Positions 1 through 11,572 of a DNA stretch of 64,000 nucleotides are shown here, one piece after another. How positions within the stretch are numbered: position 1 is the stretch's first letter; each line of letters starts with the position of its first letter. The stretch lies in NCBI GenBank assembly GCA_027924645.1, contig BSBN01000047.1:7068001-7132000 (forward strand), read 5' to 3'. The DNA comes from Cunninghamia lanceolata. Taxonomy: Eukaryota; Streptophyta; Pinopsida; Cupressales; Cupressaceae. A program made the translations under genes and the position numbers. The notes below the pieces were generated by a model that searched no databases, had not been told where the DNA came from, and saw only the letters and a program-made list of their open reading frames with translations.

Positions 1-299
1 TCTATCTAAACACTCTATTTAAACTAATAGTACCAAAGAAGACCAATACTTTCCATCCATGTGGGTTAAACATACTTAGTAAAGGGATCATTTGCAAAGC
101 ATACGCATTTAATGTTTTTATAATAAAGATGAATACAAAAGTAAATAGTTAGGGCATAACCAAAAAAAAAAAAATAGTTGGGATTAAATAGTTAGGGAAA
201 GAATTCTAACATGCATAACCCTATTGAACAAGATCTATGTTCAAACAAGAGATATGGAAAACTAGATAGAGCTTTGAAGAAGGGAGGTCCAACTTGTAT

Positions 300-2397
300 G
301 TAACTGAACTATTTTTTTTTTGTCAAATTTTATAGGGCCCATACAACTTCAAGGCTTGTTTTTGACAAGCCTTCATCTTCAACAATAGTTGTTCGAATGT
401 CTGAAAGCAATGAAAGATTATGTCACCGACAACAAAGGTGTGCAACAAATGATGTCAATCAGCCTGTTGCTTCATGTGGATCTGTGCTATTTGCATGTTG
501 TCCTTGAGGATGTGGAGAATGGTGCCACTAAAAGGCTCAATCCATAACATGCACATCGGAACAAGCTAGAATATATGTCTAGAAATATGGAGGAGGTTGA
601 CCATACATGTCTTCATATGGTGTATGTAATCTTGGTTGTCGTGTGATAAGTGGTAGTATACCACCATTCTATCAATGGTAACCATTTCATCAAATGATAT
701 CAACATGGTTTAAAGCGAAGTAGCATAAATAGGTCTCCAAGCAATTGTTGATGATTTAAGTTGGATAACATGGTCCTAGAACTAATTAGTGTAAATAGGA
801 ACAAAATCATTGACAATCGAGGCAGAAGATCTCATTGATGAAGGTCTAGGAAACAGTTGAAAAAGAATAAGGATGGGCTAGAGCACAAAAATGAGTGCAC
901 TTAGAGACGCATTCTACCACAACCATAATGACTAATTTCTCTCTTGACTTTGGAAGCCCTTCAATTAAATCCATAAAGATGTTAATCCATAGTTGTTTCG
1001 GAATGGGCAATGGTTGAAGCCGACCTAGAACAAGGACAATTTCACCTTTGGTGCGTTCATAGATCTCACATTGCTCCACAAATTGTTTGATGTCTTGTTT
1101 AGTACCTTCCCAAAAAAAGTTCAGCAAAGGATGCCATACATTTTAAGAAATCCAGAGTGACCAATGGATGTGGAAGCATAGAACTCAAATACCCATTGTT
1201 TGTCAAACTACTTGAGCCTATCATGGTCAATTTATATACAAAAGTGTCTTCCAACAAGGAATGGAAGCTATTTATTGACCATATGAAGAACAACTAGCAT
1301 CTCTTTCTTGTAGGTGCAGTAAGCAAAATATTTTCCCATTAGGGCCTTGTCAAGGCGAGGGGCCAAACTTCAATATGAGAATAATGCCCAATCCATGGCC
1401 CGATGCATCACTTTCAAGGATAAAGACTTTGGAAAAGTCAAGTATAGCAACAATTAAGCTAGTGCACATACCCTACTTGAGAATATTAAATATTGATTCT
1501 ATAGATTCAAACCTGTGAAAGGAATCCTTGTTCATCATGGCTGTGAGGGGGGCTACAATTTCCCGACAATCTTGGAAAAAACTATCTAGTAGTATCATGT
1601 GAGGCCTAAAATCCCTAGATGCTCTTCAATGTCTTGGGTTTACGCCAACTCTACATGGTTACAATTTTTCTTGTATCCACTTTAACTCCTTCCTCAAAAA
1701 TAATGTGACCAAGGTATTCAATTTAATGTTCGCCAAAGGAGCACTTTGAGCATTGGGCACATTATTGATTAGCATAAAAGATTTAAAAACTTCGGCACGG
1801 TTGTAAAAGATGATCTTACCATTTCCAAGCGTAAAGCATGATATCATCAAAGAAGACTAAAATGAAATTCTAGTGAAATGGGTGGAAAATCTTGTTTTTC
1901 AATCTCTGAAAAGTAGAAGGTGCATTGTTGATGCCAAATGCCATGATGAAAAACTCATAATGATCTTCGCGATTTTGAAAAAACATTTTCAAAATATCAT
2001 TTTCTTTCATGTGGATTTGATGATATGGAACCATAAATCCAACTTGGAGAAGAAGCAAGCACCTTGAAGTTTTGTATCTAAGAGCTCATCAACCATTGGA
2101 ATGGAGAATTTATCCTTGATGGTGATTTTATTAAGCTCACAAAAATCAATCCAAATGCATCAAGACCCATCTTTTTCCACACCAATAGTACAAGGGAGGA
2201 GTAAGGACTAATGTTTGATCAACTAATTGGATCAATTTCCCTACGTTAGCCTTTTGGAGAAAGCACTACTAGTAAAGGAGGATATTTCGAGTACTCCCAA
2301 GTAGTAGCTAGTTGGCATGATCTTCAGTGTCACTTCTCCATTTGATGACAACTAATCATATTAACTGATACCATAGATAATCCTCTTAAGGTTTTCT
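300..2397 (-). mobile_element. Ty3/gypsy retrotransposon remnant
   Basis: Minus-strand pol remnant in the usual gypsy order: reverse transcriptase at higher coordinates, then RNase H, then integrase. No LTRs could be assigned. The 5' part is cut off at 2397/2398, where the TRIM-like element begins with a near-matching target duplication, so that element probably inserted into this one. The tail below about 850 is too degraded to read as protein. It is a dead copy, with stops and frameshifts throughout. Confidence 0.8.
850..2200 (-). pseudogene. gypsy pol (RT, RNase H, integrase), degenerate
   Basis: Reading leftwards, 2058-1870 translates to an RT stretch containing [10 protein letters not shown] and [11 protein letters not shown]. 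These match the gypsy RT palm motifs YHQIRM and FGLTNAPATFQ. The catalytic FFDDI box is readable near 1830-1862 (VFFDDIMLYAW). An RNase H motif DASGHGLGII lies near 1367-1410. The integrase zinc-finger end and core follow at 1293-846 (FFWEGTKQDIKQFVEQCEI, then PKQLWINIFMDLIEGLPKS). The frame changes several times, so no product can be made. In life this polyprotein would copy retrotransposon RNA and integrate the cDNA. Confidence 0.85.
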
Positions 2398-3124
2398 TGT
2401 TAGGAAACGGTGTCGTACACCTTGCACAAGTAATCAATTATTTTAATTATGTAAAATAAATATTTATTTTTGGTGCACTAAGAGATGTGTTTAGCCACAT
2501 TAAATATTTATTTGGGTCCACTTGTAAAGTTGTATGTAACATTGATTAGATATTTTATGTGGGAGAAATAAAACAAATACTTAATATTGGTAAAACTTAC
2601 TACCAAAAAGTAAATGAGGGGGTTCATGATTTTGCGCTCTCATGGTTTTGAGACACATGGTTTTCCCAATACCACAAGTTTTATTTGTGTGAGCTTGATT
2701 CTATAAAAGTAAACACATGTTTAGTGGTTTAGATTGGCTAGTTGAGTGGGCTGTCACTGTATTGAACTTTCTTGTGAATGCATATGTGAAGCTTGGCATA
2801 AGATGTGTGGTTACTTGTTTGGACACATGGGGGATGCATTGGAAAAGCTTGATGTTTAAGACGTATTCATGAAACTCTCTTCAAAAGTATTCATGGAACA
2901 TTGTAAATGTATTGTAATGTTTAATTGCTAAATAATACATTAAGTGTTGATGCTTTTGGAGGCTGTATTTTTCCCTCTTGAGGGTTTTACCATGGTATAT
3001 CTTGTGTTATCTTGTGGTGTGTCTTTTGATCTTTGCATTATAGTTATTTTGTAAACTTGCATGCATCATTTTCTCTCATAGGGTTATGTAGGAAGTGGTT
3101 TGATCAAACCATAATTTTCTAAAA
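2398..3124 (+). repeat. 5' LTR of TRIM-like element
   Basis: This 727 bp direct repeat aligns over its whole length with 3643-4339. Shared landmarks are ATTTATTTGGGTCCACT, TTTAGTGGTTT and the end CTCATAGGGTTATGTA. Many point differences and small indels separate the two, so the insertion is old. Confidence 0.85.
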
Positions 3125-3126
3125 AG

Positions 3127-3139
3127 TAGTATCTAAGCT
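3127..3139 (+). other. degenerate primer-binding site
   Basis: TAGTATCTAAGCT starts two bases after the 5' LTR. It resembles the TGGTATCAGAGC site complementary to initiator-Met tRNA. Confidence 0.6.
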
Positions 3140-3642
3140 ATATTTATGGTTGAGAGCGGTAATGTCCTCCCTGGTTTTATCTAATCCTTATTTGGGTAGA
3201 TCCGATGCAAAGTTCACGCCATGGAAATGTTGAGAAGATTTGAGATATTTCAACATATAAGGGTTTTGTCTAGGTTGTGAAAATATAGATTTGGGGTTTT
3301 GGAGTTTGCAGATTTATGGTTATTTTTGCAGACCTAGGGTTTGGAAGAGATTTGACAAAAAGAGTTTTCTAGGAGTTCAACATATGAGGGTTTTGTGGAG
3401 GAAGTTGCACAAATGACCTCCTTAGATAAAATAGACCTCACCATTCGATTCAGGAGGATCAAGACATGCAGATTAATATAAAACTTTCTATATTTTGGCC
3501 ACCAATGCCTGGAAGTAAAAAAAAATAACCCTAACTTTGTTCAATCGTACATCCATACGATCAACAATGTTGCAGATTGGAAAAAAAATTAAAAATATTA
3601 CTACAGAAGTTCTATAGTTAAGAATGTATACAAGTGGGAGAA

Positions 3643-4339
3643 TGTTTTAAGAAAAAGGTGTTGTACACCTTTCACAAGTAATGAATTATTTTAATTATGT
3701 AAAATAAATATTTATTTGTGGTGCATCTAGGAGATGTATTTAGCCACATTAAATATTTATTTGGGTCCACTCGTAAAGTTGTATGTAACATTGGTTAAAT
3801 ATTTTGTGTGGGAGTCATAGAATAAATAATTCATATTGGCAAAACTTAGTTCCAAAAAGTAAATGAGTGGGTGAATAGTTTTGTGCTCTCATGGTTTTGA
3901 GATACATGGTTTTGTCAATACCACAAATTGTATTTTTGTGAGCTTTATTCTATAAAAGAAAGCACATGTTTAGTGGTTTGGGTTGGCTAGTTGAGTGGAT
4001 TGTTATTATATTGAACTTCCTTGTCAATGCATATGTGTAACATGGCATGAGATGTGTGGTTACTTGCTTCGACACAAGGAGGATATATTGGAGGAGCTTG
4101 TTATTTTACACGTATTCACAAAACTCTATGCATGTATTGTAATGTTTCATTGCTGAATACATGTGTGGATGCCTTTGGAGGCTGGGTTTTCCCTCTTGAC
4201 AGTTTTCCAAAGGTATATCTTGTGTTATTTGGCAGTGCCTTTTGATCTTTGCATTATGGTTATTTTGTAAGCTTGTATACCTCATTTCTCTCATAGGGTT
4301 ATGTAAGAAATGGTTTGATTAACATATAATTTTCTAACA
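3643..4339 (+). repeat. 3' LTR of TRIM-like element
   Basis: This 697 bp direct repeat begins TGTTTTAAGAAAAAGG directly after the purine tract at 3632-3642 and ends TTTTCTAACA. It is the partner of 2398-3124. Confidence 0.85.
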
Positions 4340-4478
4340 ATTCTAGTGACCATTGTCTGTGAATTGCATCCAAAGTTCTAAAAAGTCACACAAGATAGCA
4401 TCGAGAGGCATACTCATTGTGCCTACACAACGGTATCACTCTCCTAAGGGTAAGACGAACATTTCATATTTTAGAGTA

Positions 4479-4815
4479 TGTTACGCCCTTAATCTTAGAT
4501 TTGTGTAGGGTGATGAGTATTTGGTTTCTGACTACCTTAACTCTTAATTAAGTTATATAATCATTAATATAGACTTATGTAGTTTTTTAGGTCGGCCTAG
4601 GTGATATATTTTGGTATTTAAGTTGGCCTTGGTGATATCCAAGGCTTGAGTATGATACATATAGGAGGTAGAGATTAGTCATAATCATCATATTGCAAAT
4701 TATGTTCTTCGTTTGAGAATTTTGTAGGTTGCCACCTCTAAGTGACATATTATTATCAAGTATTTGCAGCATATTTCCTATTATATTCTTCTATTGTGCA
4801 AGTTATTTCATTACA
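4479..4815 (+). repeat. 5' LTR of chromovirus
   Basis: It starts TGTTACGCCCTTAATCTTA and ends ATTTCATTACA. Matching blocks with the 3' LTR include TATCCAAGGCTTGAGTA and TTCTATTGTGCAAGTTATT or its variants. Confidence 0.88.
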
Positions 4816-4817
4816 AG

Positions 4818-4833
4818 TGGTTTCAAAGCATGA
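4818..4833 (+). other. primer-binding site (Met-tRNA type)
   Basis: TGGTTTCAAAGCATGA lies two bases after the 5' LTR and matches the usual TGGTATCAGAGCATGG site with a few substitutions. It would prime minus-strand DNA synthesis. Confidence 0.75.
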
Positions 4834-5245
4834 CCTTGGCACCATGAAAACAAAAAATAAAGACAATTATTTTTCGACTTTCGAAGTCATTTTCAAAAGC
4901 ACATATCTCTCATTTTGGTTAATCTTTTCAAGATTTTTGGTGGATTAGACATATTGAAGCGTTTATAATCAAAATTTGAGGTCAATTGGATTAGATTTGA
5001 GGAAGTTATTGTGAAATTACGGTTTCCACCAATTTCACTCTCAAGGCTACAAACTAAGGAATTTCTTGGAGATTTTTTTTGGGAAGTCAGATATAGGGCC
5101 TGGTAAGTTACAGTTAAAATTTCAGATTAATTGGATTTCTTTTGTGTGATTTATTCTAAGATAATTTTTTCTCATCATCACGGGGCCTGCAACATGAGGC
5201 AAAAAGAATGTTGTCCCACCTGGAAAATCTCCAGGCAATGAGGAT

Positions 5246-5698
5246 GTGAAAAATGAGGGAAATGTTCATAACAAAAATGAATATATATTTGAACACATTA
5301 AAAAAGAAACCAACAAGATGAATGATGAAATCTTGTTAATTGTGTCAAAACAAATGCAAGGTTTGGCTAAATCAAGTGATGTCAAGAAAATGATGGAAAA
5401 ATTAGTTGGTGGCCAAAATCATAGAGCTCCCAAACATAGAGAGTCACACCACAAAGATTGGGAGGAAGTAGAGTCTCGTAAGGGAAAGCATACTTTTGGG
5501 TTTGAATTAGATCTCAAGATGGATCAACACCCCAATCATTCTATGTCTAGGAATTTCATACCAAAAATGGATATGCAAAAATTTGATGGTCAAGATCCAA
5601 CTAATTGGCTTTGCCAAATGGAGCAATTCTTTGATATTCACCATGTTCCTTGTCAACAAAAGGTGGCCATGGCTTCCTTATACTTGGAACCTGACTAA
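5246..5698 (+). pseudogene. chromovirus gag, truncated by a stop
   Basis: A 150-codon open stretch lies about 430 bp after the primer site. The C-terminal part reads PKMDMQKFDGQDPTNWLCQM, followed by EQFFDIHHV and KVAMASLYLE. This is the start of the plant retrotransposon gag capsid domain, which packages element RNA. The N-terminal third is charged and probably helical. A stop at 5696 cuts it, and recognisable but broken gag sequence continues to about 6200. The start codon is the first ATG of the open frame and is not otherwise supported. Confidence 0.75.
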
Positions 5699-6289
5699 TT
5701 GTTTTTTTTAATCCTTGGCTATGTGAAGAAAAGGGAAAGAACGATAGCTACTTTTATGGTGAAAATCTTATGGATAGCTACTTCAGCCAGATTACCAAAT
5801 TAAGGCAAACAAGTATGTTCAAGGATTATATTCATCAATTTTGCACTTTGTTTTTAAGAGTGGAGAATATGGCAACAAAAAATTTGTTGGATTTATTCCT
5901 CAAAGGCTTAAAGGATCACATCAAATAGGAGGTACACATGTTCCATCTAAATTCTATCTTCCAAACAATGATTATGGCAAGGTAGGTAGAGTAAAAATTT
6001 ATGGTTAATAAAAGACAAGGTTTTATAAACATAATAGACAAAAGTACTTCTCCACAGTCACTTCCTCAACCTACTAGATTGACGCCACAACAAATTGAAG
6101 AGAAAAGAGCAAAAGGGTTAGGTTTAAAATTGTGATGGAAAATACAATCGAGGACATAATGCACTAAAAATAAATTACTCTCTATTGAAGGGCCGAGTGA
6201 GGAGGAAGACAAGGAACAAATACTAGAGGGAGACAATCTATTAGATAAGGAATCGAGAGATACTCATGAAATCATTTCTTGTCATGCAT

Positions 6290-8500
6290 TTGTTGGAGTT
6301 ATCACTCCACAAATTCTCAAGGTGGTGCGGTTCTTAAAGAAACAAAAACAATATTAATAGACTTAGGAGGCACTCACAACTTCATCTATAAGAAGTGAAC
6401 GACTCGTGTAAATTGTTTTATATTTCCTACTCTAGAATTTCAAGTTCAAATTACAGATGGGGGTATTGTCAGTTGTTTAGGAAAATACCATAGCATTAAA
6501 TTAATGATGAGATAATATCGACTTGATTGTCCAATGTTTGCTATTCCCATTGGGGCAGCAAATATTGTGTTGGAAGTAGGGTGGCTCACCATGTTAAGGA
6601 CAATTGAGATGAACTTCCAACGTTTACTCATGAGATTTCCTTCAAAAGGAAGGATAGTTGAAATAAGAGGGTTGTGTGCAAAGTCCTCACAATTAGTAAG
6701 CTCACATCAAATGCAGAAGATGTTTAAAAAAGAGGCTTATGGATTTGTGGCCCAGTTGTTTTCAATTAGCAGCCTATCAACCAAATGTTCCTATCCAGCC
6801 AGATCTACAAGCAATTATAGATCATTACTCAATGGTTTTCAAAGATATGCCTAAAGGATAAGTTTCCTATTCTAGCTCAACAAGTACACCATAAAAGATG
6901 AGTTTCCTATTCTAGTCATTGATGATTTAGTAGATGAATTGAATGGAGCTATGTTTTAGACAAAACTAGATCTTAGATTAGGTTATTACCAAATTTGAAT
7001 TAAGGAAGAGGATATTCCCAAGACAACATTTAGGACTTATGAGGGTCATTATGAGTTTCTAGTGATGCCACTTGCTCTTACTAATTCTCAATCTACATTT
7101 CAAAGTTTAATGAATGCCATCTTTAAGCCATTTTGGGGGTAGTTTATATTAGTGTTCTTTTATGATATATTGATTTATAGCAAGACTTGGGTAGAGCATT
7201 TGCATAATGTAGATCAAGCATTACAAGTTCTCAAACAACACCAGCTTTATGCTAAACCTTCCCATATGGGCTAGATATTATAGAAGATTTGTGAAGAACT
7301 ATGGACACATAGCAACACCACTTATAGATCTGTTGAAGAAAGATGTTTTTCAATGGAATGAGTTAGCTAATACAGCATTTGAGAGATCACTCCAATTCTA
7401 GCCACTGTGGACTTCACCAAGGATTTTATTATGGAATGTGGTGCTTCAGGAAATGGTATGGGAGCAGTTTTCATGCAGGAAGGCCCATTACTTGTTAATG
7501 TCATCAATTGATGGGTAAGAATCAGCTTAAGCCCATTTATCATAAGGAAATGCTAGCTATTCTTCATGCAATGAAACAATGGAGGACATATCTAATGGGT
7601 AGACACTTCAAAGTCAAGACAGATCATGACAACCTCAAACATTTATTGGAGCAATGGTTATCATCAGAAGAGCAACCAAAATGCATCACTAACATGTTGC
7701 GGAATGACTTTAACATCATTTATATGAAAGGGAAGAAGAATATAGTGACTGATGCACTATCTAGGAAGAATGATAAGGATAAGGGATTATTGTGTGCAAT
7801 TTCCATAATATAAATAGATTGGGTGGAAGAAGCCACAACAGTGTGGAAGAATGATGTGGCTACAAGAAATCTCATTCAGCAGTTGCAAACTAATCCTGGT
7901 AGTTCAGATAAGTTTTGTTGGATGGGAGATTGTTTGTGGTATAAACAGAGATTGTACCTATGCAAAAATCCCATCCTCAAAAACAAGATTCTTGAAGAGC
8001 TCCACGGTTTTCCTCTTGGGGGTCATTCAGGATTTTTGAAGACATCATCGAATCAAGTCTACAGGATTTCTTTTGGGAAGTTCTAAAAGGTGATGTTCAA
8101 AAATTTGTGGTAGAATGTTTGATATGTCAAAGAAATAAAAGGGAGACAGTTAAGACACTTGGGTCTCTTGCAGCCCTTAGTTATCCCAGCCAATGGTGGG
8201 AAGAGATCTCCATAGATTTCTTCAAAAGAATCCCAAGATCTAAATGTAACAGTGTCATCTTGGTAGTTGTGGATCGCCTCACCAAATATGCCCATTTTAT
8301 TGCATTATCCCATTCATTTATAGTGAGTATAGTGGCAAAATAATTTATGGTGAATATACAAAAGTTACATGGTACCCCAAGGGTTATTGTCAGTGATCGT
8401 GATCCTATCTTTACTAGTAACTTATGGTTAGATTTAATCTTTTGTTTAGTACTCAATTGCCTCGCAGCTCTTCATATCATCCTCAGTCTGATGGGCAAAT
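6290..8500 (+). pseudogene. chromovirus pol (protease, RT, RNase H, integrase)
   Basis: The protease active site is altered. The text near 6355-6395 reads IDLGGTHNFI where the family has DSGSTHNFI. RT runs from about 6895 to 7260 with [20 protein letters not shown] and FYDILIYSK; the second catalytic Asp of the FFDD box is lost. RT appears to start after a deletion near 6860. The RT-RNase H connection also has a deletion near 7262, where the sequence jumps to RRFVKNYGHIATPLIDLLKK. RNase H is open at 7508-7813 (KTDHDNLKHLL, then DALSRKND). Integrase spans 7823-8500 with a GGHSGF zinc-finger region, CLICQRNK and WWEEISIDF, and later YHPQSDGQ. Confidence 0.88.
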
Positions 8501-8972
8501 AGAGGTTGTCAATAAGTGTTTGTAAGGATATCTACGTTGTTTCACTTCAAATAAGAAGTCTCATCGGTTGGATTGGCTACCACTAAGAGAATGGTGGTAC
8601 AAAACTTCCTTTCATATTTCTACATAAATATCCACATTATGGCATTTTATGAATACCATCCTCCATCCATCACATAAATCATCAACAATAGATACTTTCA
8701 GGACTCAAGGAGAATTTGGCAATGGAACAACATAGAATGTAAAAACAGGGATACAAACATCGTAGTGAAAGAAGTTTTGAGATTGGTGATTGGGTTTTCT
8801 TAAGATTACAACCCTATAAGCAAATGTCCCTAGAGAAACAAACAAAGAGTAACAAGTTACCACCAAAATATTATGGTCCATACCAAATTCTATAAAAGAT
8901 TGGAAGTGTAGCCTACAAACTTGAGTTACAACAAAGATACATCCAATTTTTCATGTTTCTTGTTCGAAGAAG

Positions 8973-9200
8973 GTGATTGGTCAAAAGATTCATATACAGG
9001 CTATGTTACCAGAGCTAGATAAAGAAGGAAGAATCATTTTCGATCTAGAGTTAAATCTCCAAACGTGCACAAAGAAGTTGAGGACCAAGACAATCATCGA
9101 GCATCTCATTCAATGGAAGAATTTACCAATTGAAGATACCACATGGGAAGATGAGGATTTTGTGCAGAAACATCCATTGTTGATCAGCATTGAACATTGA
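8973..9200 (+). pseudogene. integrase C-terminus with chromodomain
   Basis: A 75-codon open frame ends in a chromodomain-like segment, EHLIQWKNLPIEDTTWEDED followed by FVQKHP. In chromoviruses this domain sits at the C-terminus of integrase and is thought to direct integration to heterochromatin through histone marks. The aromatic and acidic positions of the fold are present. The stretch between the integrase core and this domain (8500-8970) is frameshifted. Confidence 0.85.
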
Positions 9201-9216
9201 GGACAACGCTTCTCTG

Positions 9217-9228
9217 AAGATGGGGGCA
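9217..9228 (+). other. polypurine tract
   Basis: GAAGATGGGGGCA abuts the TG start of the 3' LTR. It would prime plus-strand synthesis. Confidence 0.75.
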
Positions 9229-9564
9229 TGATAAGCCCTTAATCTTACATTGGTATAGGGTTATGAGTAGTCGGCTTCTGGCTACCTTAACTCTTAATTA
9301 AATTATATAATCATTAATAAACACTTACATAGTTATTTATGTTGGTGTACGTGGTATATTTTGGTATTTTAGTCGACATGGGTGATATCCAAGGCTTGAG
9401 TAAGGTATATATAGGAGGTAGAGGTTAGTCATAATCAACATATTGTGAATTTTGTTCTTCATTTGAGACTTTTGGAGGTTGCCCTTTTGAGTGGCATATT
9501 ATTATCAAGTATTTGTAGCATATTTCATATTATATTCTTCTACTGTGCAAGTTATTCCATTCCA
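9229..9564 (+). repeat. 3' LTR of chromovirus
   Basis: It starts TGATAAGCCCTTAATCTTA and ends CCATTCCA. Partner of 4479-4815 with scattered substitutions. Confidence 0.88.
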
Positions 9565-10590
9565 AAGCGTAGTCCGCCAATTGACTTACTATAAGGAGTA
9601 TCTAGTCTGTGAGCCCACAAATATACAGATCTAAGTGGATCACGTACAGCGATAGTAAATTTTCGGGGCCAACCACTTAACAATGCATCACAGGTGCAAA
9701 ACGGTCGTAGACTTCCGAAGGCTAGGTTTTCAAAATGCCTATGGGGCCTTCCACTATACTCGAGGGTACATAAAGGAACAATAGTGCATGTAAAGGTTCG
9801 CTGAGGCCTAGTTTAGGAGTGTAAACCCTCCACATTTTTCTAGAACCCTTATGGGGAATCCAACTAAGTCAACAACTATAGCTCTATTGTGATATTTTGG
9901 AACCCACCATATAGGCTTTCTATCCTATAAATAGAAACTAATTACTAGCAAGAAAAATGGTGTAAGTGTCTGATGGACCATGTTCTAATCACCAAGATCA
10001 CGAGAGGATGAGATGAGAGCATACTATGCACAATCTATAGAGCCCTAGATGCAAAATGTTGCAAGAAAACACGGCCTTGGAAAGAAATCTAATACAAAAT
10101 GATATGATCCTAAAAAAATATTAGCCAAATAGTTGAAGTATAGAAAATATATATTGCAAAACAAACACATGAACAAGATTACATTAAAATAACAAATTCA
10201 AAATTCAATATATTGTTGCACTCTTTGAGGGGGAAACCTCTGATGAGCAATGTGCATTACAACATAAACCATTGATAACCCTTCCTTCTATCCCTAATGC
10301 TTTTATCAATAAATCCTAAAACAAAAGTAAATATTTAGGACATACAAAAATAAATAGTTAAGACCTTCATGATGACAAGTGTAAGCCAAAGCTTTTTCTA
10401 GTTTATAGATCAAGATTGATCTATTAAAGAAACTTCTCTCCTTCGTGGAAGTGTTGAGTGATGTTATAAGTTCATGGGAAAAACAACAGGACATAGGAAA
10501 GATTTATCATGTTTGTTGAGAGATATTGAATCTTGTAGTTGGAAAAGAGAACTAAGATGCATGATAACAGATGCAAAAATAATGGATGAA
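9565..10590. other. no gene recognised
   Basis: No coding sequence can be read here. A plausible TATA element, CCTATAAATAGAAAC, sits near 9923-9937 on the plus strand. It could be the promoter of an LTR belonging to the gag relic downstream, but no second LTR copy was found. Confidence 0.4.
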
Positions 10591-10599
10591 GGAGAAAGG

Positions 10600-11230
10600 T
10601 TCCTCAATTTTCAACCCCATATACCTTGAATAGAGAACTAAGAAGCATTGAAAGAGAAGATAAAGACCTTGGAGGAGCTAGGTTCCTCAACCTAAGAGTT
10701 GTTGTTACAAGCATGTCTCAAATATTGTAGACTATGGAAGGCATCATGGAAGCTCATATATTGAAGTTGATCTCTTTGGAGGATATCAAAAGCAAGGGTA
10801 AAGCCCAATCAAATAAAGAAGAAGAATCTACAAACAAGGGGTCAAATCTAGTAAATATTTCTTCAATCCAAGGCCAATCTAAAGATTGAGATTTTGTCAT
10901 TTGAAGGATAACTCGATGCAAACGTGATTTACTATTGCTAGACACAACTAGAGGTTTACTTCAACATGCACTCTATTATATTTCAATAAATTATTTCCTT
11001 TGCTAGATTGAGATTAGAAAAACATTTTTTAACTTGTTTTGAAAGTCTCATATATTCAATGGATTTACGAAGACAAGCTCCAATTAGTTCATTCAATCAA
11101 TTTACAAAATTCATTAACAAATCAAGCTTTATCCTATTTCTCATCATGAGGAAAAATATATCGAATGGTAATTTTTGAAACAAACAGATGTGTTGATGAT
11201 TGTTTTTACACATTCATAACAAAAGTTAAA
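10600..11230 (+). pseudogene. LTR-retrotransposon gag relic
   Basis: Translated in shifting plus frames, the stretch around 10880-11200 contains, in order, KIEILSFEG, TQLEVYFNMHS, ISFARLRLEKHFLTCFESL, YSMDLRRQAPISSFNQFTK. This is the conserved capsid part of plant gypsy gag (SFARLKL...W-ES...W--F). The upstream part (10640-10800) reads as a charged helix with TLEELGSS. Stops interrupt it every 20-40 codons. No matching pol or LTR pair was found, so it is an orphan fragment. Confidence 0.7.
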
Positions 11231-11410
11231 ATTCACAAAATGAACCTAAATTGTCTTGAAAGATATGAAGAAATCACTTAAGAGTTCTTAATCCCAAGTT
11301 TCTGTATGGTCAGGTCTTGACCTAGTGGACAATTTAGCAGGTTAATGTGAAACTGTAATATTCAAGGGGCCTTACTTCATTTAAGATGATCAGTGACTTA
11401 CTAGACTCAA

Positions 11411-11572
11411 ACTATGCAAATTGTTGCATATATCAACAAAGTATTCATTCTTTTACATAAATAAACTATGCAAATTGTTGCATATATCAACAAAGTATTC
11501 ATTCTTTTACATAAATAAACTATGCAAATTGTTGCATATATCAACAAAGTATTCATTCTTTTACATAAATTC
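11411..11572. repeat. 54 bp minisatellite, three copies
   Basis: The unit starts ACTATGCAAATTGTTGCATA and recurs at 11411, 11465 and 11519 with almost no differences. Near-identity of the copies points to recent slippage or unequal exchange. The short open frames across it on both strands are a by-product of the repeat (54 is a multiple of three). Confidence 0.95.

Larger units (their letters stand above)
2398..4339 (+). mobile_element. TRIM-like LTR element without coding capacity
   Basis: Two direct repeats of about 700 bp flank an internal region of only 518 bp (3125-3642). The repeats carry the terminal inverted words TGTTAGGAAA and TTTTCTAACA. A degenerate Met-tRNA primer site (TAGTATCTAAGCT) follows the first LTR. 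A purine tract (CAAGTGGGAGAA) precedes the second, so the element reads on the plus strand. The flanking pentamers are TTTCT and ATTCT, a target duplication with one change. No ORF of note exists inside. It must have moved with proteins supplied by another element, and the PPT style is copia-like. Confidence 0.85.
4479..9564 (+). mobile_element. Ty3/gypsy chromovirus, full length but decayed
   Basis: About 5.1 kb bounded by LTRs of 337 and 336 bp. A primer-binding site follows the 5' LTR and a G-rich polypurine tract precedes the 3' LTR. The internal order is gag, protease, RT, RNase H, integrase, chromodomain. The small size, short LTRs and C-terminal chromodomain are typical of chromoviruses; the Reina-type clade is a guess. 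Stops, frameshifts and internal deletions disable it. No clean 5 bp target duplication is visible (GAGTA before, AAGCG after). Confidence 0.9.
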
